Position numbers and translations under genes: made by a program. A DNA stretch of 5,736 nucleotides from contig SKGJ01000236.1 in assembly GCA_007117525.1 (NCBI GenBank), forward strand, positions 1 to 5,736, read 5' to 3'. The stretch is from Alkalimonas sp. GTDB lineage: Bacteria > Pseudomonadota > Gammaproteobacteria > Enterobacterales > Alteromonadaceae. The notes beneath the pieces are model-generated. The model did not search any database. It was not told the origin of the DNA and was given only the letters and a program-made list of their open reading frames with translations. This document shows positions 5,277-5,736 of this stretch, in pieces; the stretch's first letter is position 1, and every line of letters begins with the position of its first letter.

Positions 5277-5384
5277 CAAGTCACAACACAAACTCGTGGC
5301 CCCGGTTAATGTTAGCACTGGCGTTGTACCAGGCCAAACAAACTCCTGCAAAAAACAACCACTGACCAGCACGGAACTTGTTAT
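5273..5384. repeat. Widely spaced 9-bp inverted repeat
   Basis: ATAACAAGT (5273-5281) is perfectly complementary to ACTTGTTAT (5376-5384), 94 bp apart. The left arm overlaps the higA-2 stop codon and the right arm overlaps the extended -10 box at 5379-5387. Similarity stops outside the 9 bp, so it is not a clear attC site. It could mark the right limit of the acquired block or be chance. Confidence 0.35.
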
Positions 5385-5387
5385 ACT
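5379..5387 (+). promoter_or_regulatory. Extended -10 promoter candidate for the small basic gene
   Basis: TGTTATACT is an extended -10 element (TGn plus TATACT). CTGACC (5362-5367) is the nearest -35-like sequence but is only 14 bp away, so the extended -10 would have to carry most of the recognition. A similar TTGTCTATACA follows at 5394-5404. A start near 5394 would give a leader of about 95 nt before the coding region. Confidence 0.45.
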
Positions 5388-5469
5388 GCCATCTTGTCTA
5401 TACAGCAATAAGTGACCCAGCAACGCACCTTTAGCGTAAAGTCACCACCACTGACTAGACCCAATTTTC

Positions 5470-5484
5470 AGGCCAAGGAGGCCT
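5470..5484 (+). promoter_or_regulatory. Shine-Dalgarno sequence held in a 5-bp hairpin
   Basis: AGGCC (5470-5474) pairs with GGCCT (5480-5484) around the loop AAGGA. The near-perfect ribosome site AAGGAGG (5475-5481) is thus split: five bases in the loop and two in the stem. The stem is GC-rich but short. It may tune translation of the downstream gene; that is inference. Confidence 0.55.
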
Positions 5485-5488
5485 TATG

Positions 5489-5662
5489 ATGAAACGAAAA
5501 AAACCAGTGCAACTGCGCAAACGGCGCATTGTGAACGTCAGCTCTACCCGTCGGCGTATTCAGCGCAGCATTGAAACCTTAAAAATGCACCGCCGTCGCC
5601 GTAACTTTCAAATCCAACAAGGTTGTGCTCAACCCACATCCCCGGCTTGCTGCGGCGCTTGA
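5489..5662 (+). CDS. Small, highly basic protein of unknown function (57 aa)
   Basis: Not recognised; it is not ribosome modulation factor by sequence. The product begins MKRKKPVQLRKRRIVNVSS, continues with an Arg-rich middle (RRRIQRS, KMHRRRRN) and ends in a Cys-containing tail, GCAQPTSPACCGA. Seventeen of 57 residues are Lys or Arg against a single Glu, so it very likely binds nucleic acid or the ribosome. The three tail cysteines (one, then an adjacent pair) might bind metal or form disulfides. AAGGAGG at 5475-5481 is 7 nt before ATG 5489 and 4 nt before the adjacent ATG 5486; the former spacing is better, and 58 residues is the alternative. A strong ribosome site, a promoter-like box and a terminator overlapping the stop codon together support a real, separately expressed gene. 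Confidence 0.75.
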   Translation: MKRKKPVQLRKRRIVNVSSTRRRIQRSIETLKMHRRRRNFQIQQGCAQPTSPACCGA

Positions 5663-5690
5663 GCCGCCAGCAGCCTGGCTGCTTTTTTTT
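5662..5690 (+). terminator. Intrinsic terminator of the small basic gene
   Basis: GCCAG (5666-5670) pairs with CTGGC (5675-5679) around CAGC. After one C/T mismatch, AGC (5662-5664) pairs with GCT (5681-5683), followed by eight T (5683-5690). The first stem base is the last base of the stop codon, so ribosomes finish right at the terminator. Confidence 0.85.
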
Positions 5691-5706
5691 CCTGCCTTCT
5701 TTTTTG

Positions 5707-5728
5707 AAAAAACGCCGATAGCTGGGCG
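5707..5728 (-). terminator. Possible terminator of a convergent gene beyond the right edge
   Basis: Read on the minus strand, CGCC (5728-5725) pairs with GGCG (5716-5713) around an 8-nt loop, followed by six T (5712-5707). The stem is only 4 bp. It would fit a leftward gene entering from beyond the window, which cannot be seen here. Confidence 0.4.
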
Positions 5729-5736
5729 CTGCACGC

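Noticed and set aside
4581..5400. Integron cassette array with attC sites
   Set aside because: TA genes and a spaced inverted repeat raised the idea, but I found no RYYYAAC/GTTRRRY pair with matching inner arms, genes face both ways, and each module has its own promoter.
5489..5662. Small basic gene as ribosome modulation factor (rmf)
   Set aside because: Size and charge are similar, but the sequence lacks the RMF pattern (such as AYQ/GYQAG and CPY), so no name is given.

Overview
The window looks like the chromosome of a gammaproteobacterium. It opens with the first 491 codons of a PurL that closely resembles the long enterobacterial and Alteromonadales enzyme. Base composition is close to even. 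I cannot name a genus. Everything between the purL promoter and about position 5400 has the look of an accessory block next to a housekeeping gene: one REP-associated transposase with its repeats, a decayed transposase scrap, and three toxin-antitoxin (TA) modules.

Layout. (1) 1-1473, minus: 5' part of purL, running off the left edge, with a TATAAT box at 1518-1523. (2) About 1530-1885: no convincing gene, but a strong foldback at 1798-1853. (3) 1886-3006: a unit bounded by the same 15-bp direct repeat, holding a tandem repeat array, a RAYT-type Y1 transposase (1998-2690) and a small unknown gene (2751-2969). (4) 3035-3801, minus: a DUF1778/GNAT TA operon with a promoter and two inverted-repeat operator candidates at 3818-3888. 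(5) 3904-3969: a remnant of a related transposase gene that lost 127 bp between two 7-bp direct repeats. (6) 4004-4580 and 4702-5276, plus: two tandem paralogous HigBA modules, toxin gene first. Each has a TTGACA box exactly 35 nt before the toxin ATG, which predicts leaderless toxin mRNAs. (7) 5277-5485: leader region with an extended -10 box and a Shine-Dalgarno sequence held in a small hairpin. (8) 5489-5662, plus: an unrecognised, very basic 57-residue protein, followed by a clear intrinsic terminator.

How the parts relate. The three TA modules each carry their own promoter and probably act independently as stabilising or defence modules. The DUF1778/GNAT operon and the first higBA operon diverge, with the transposase remnant between their promoters. 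The RAYT and the GGGGTCA repeats probably mark how this block was remodelled. No rRNA, tRNA or CRISPR array was seen. Nothing here proves a wholly new system. The most unusual items are the paired leaderless higBA promoters, the deleted RAYT scrap, the repeat-bounded RAYT unit, and the small basic protein with its hairpin-presented ribosome site.
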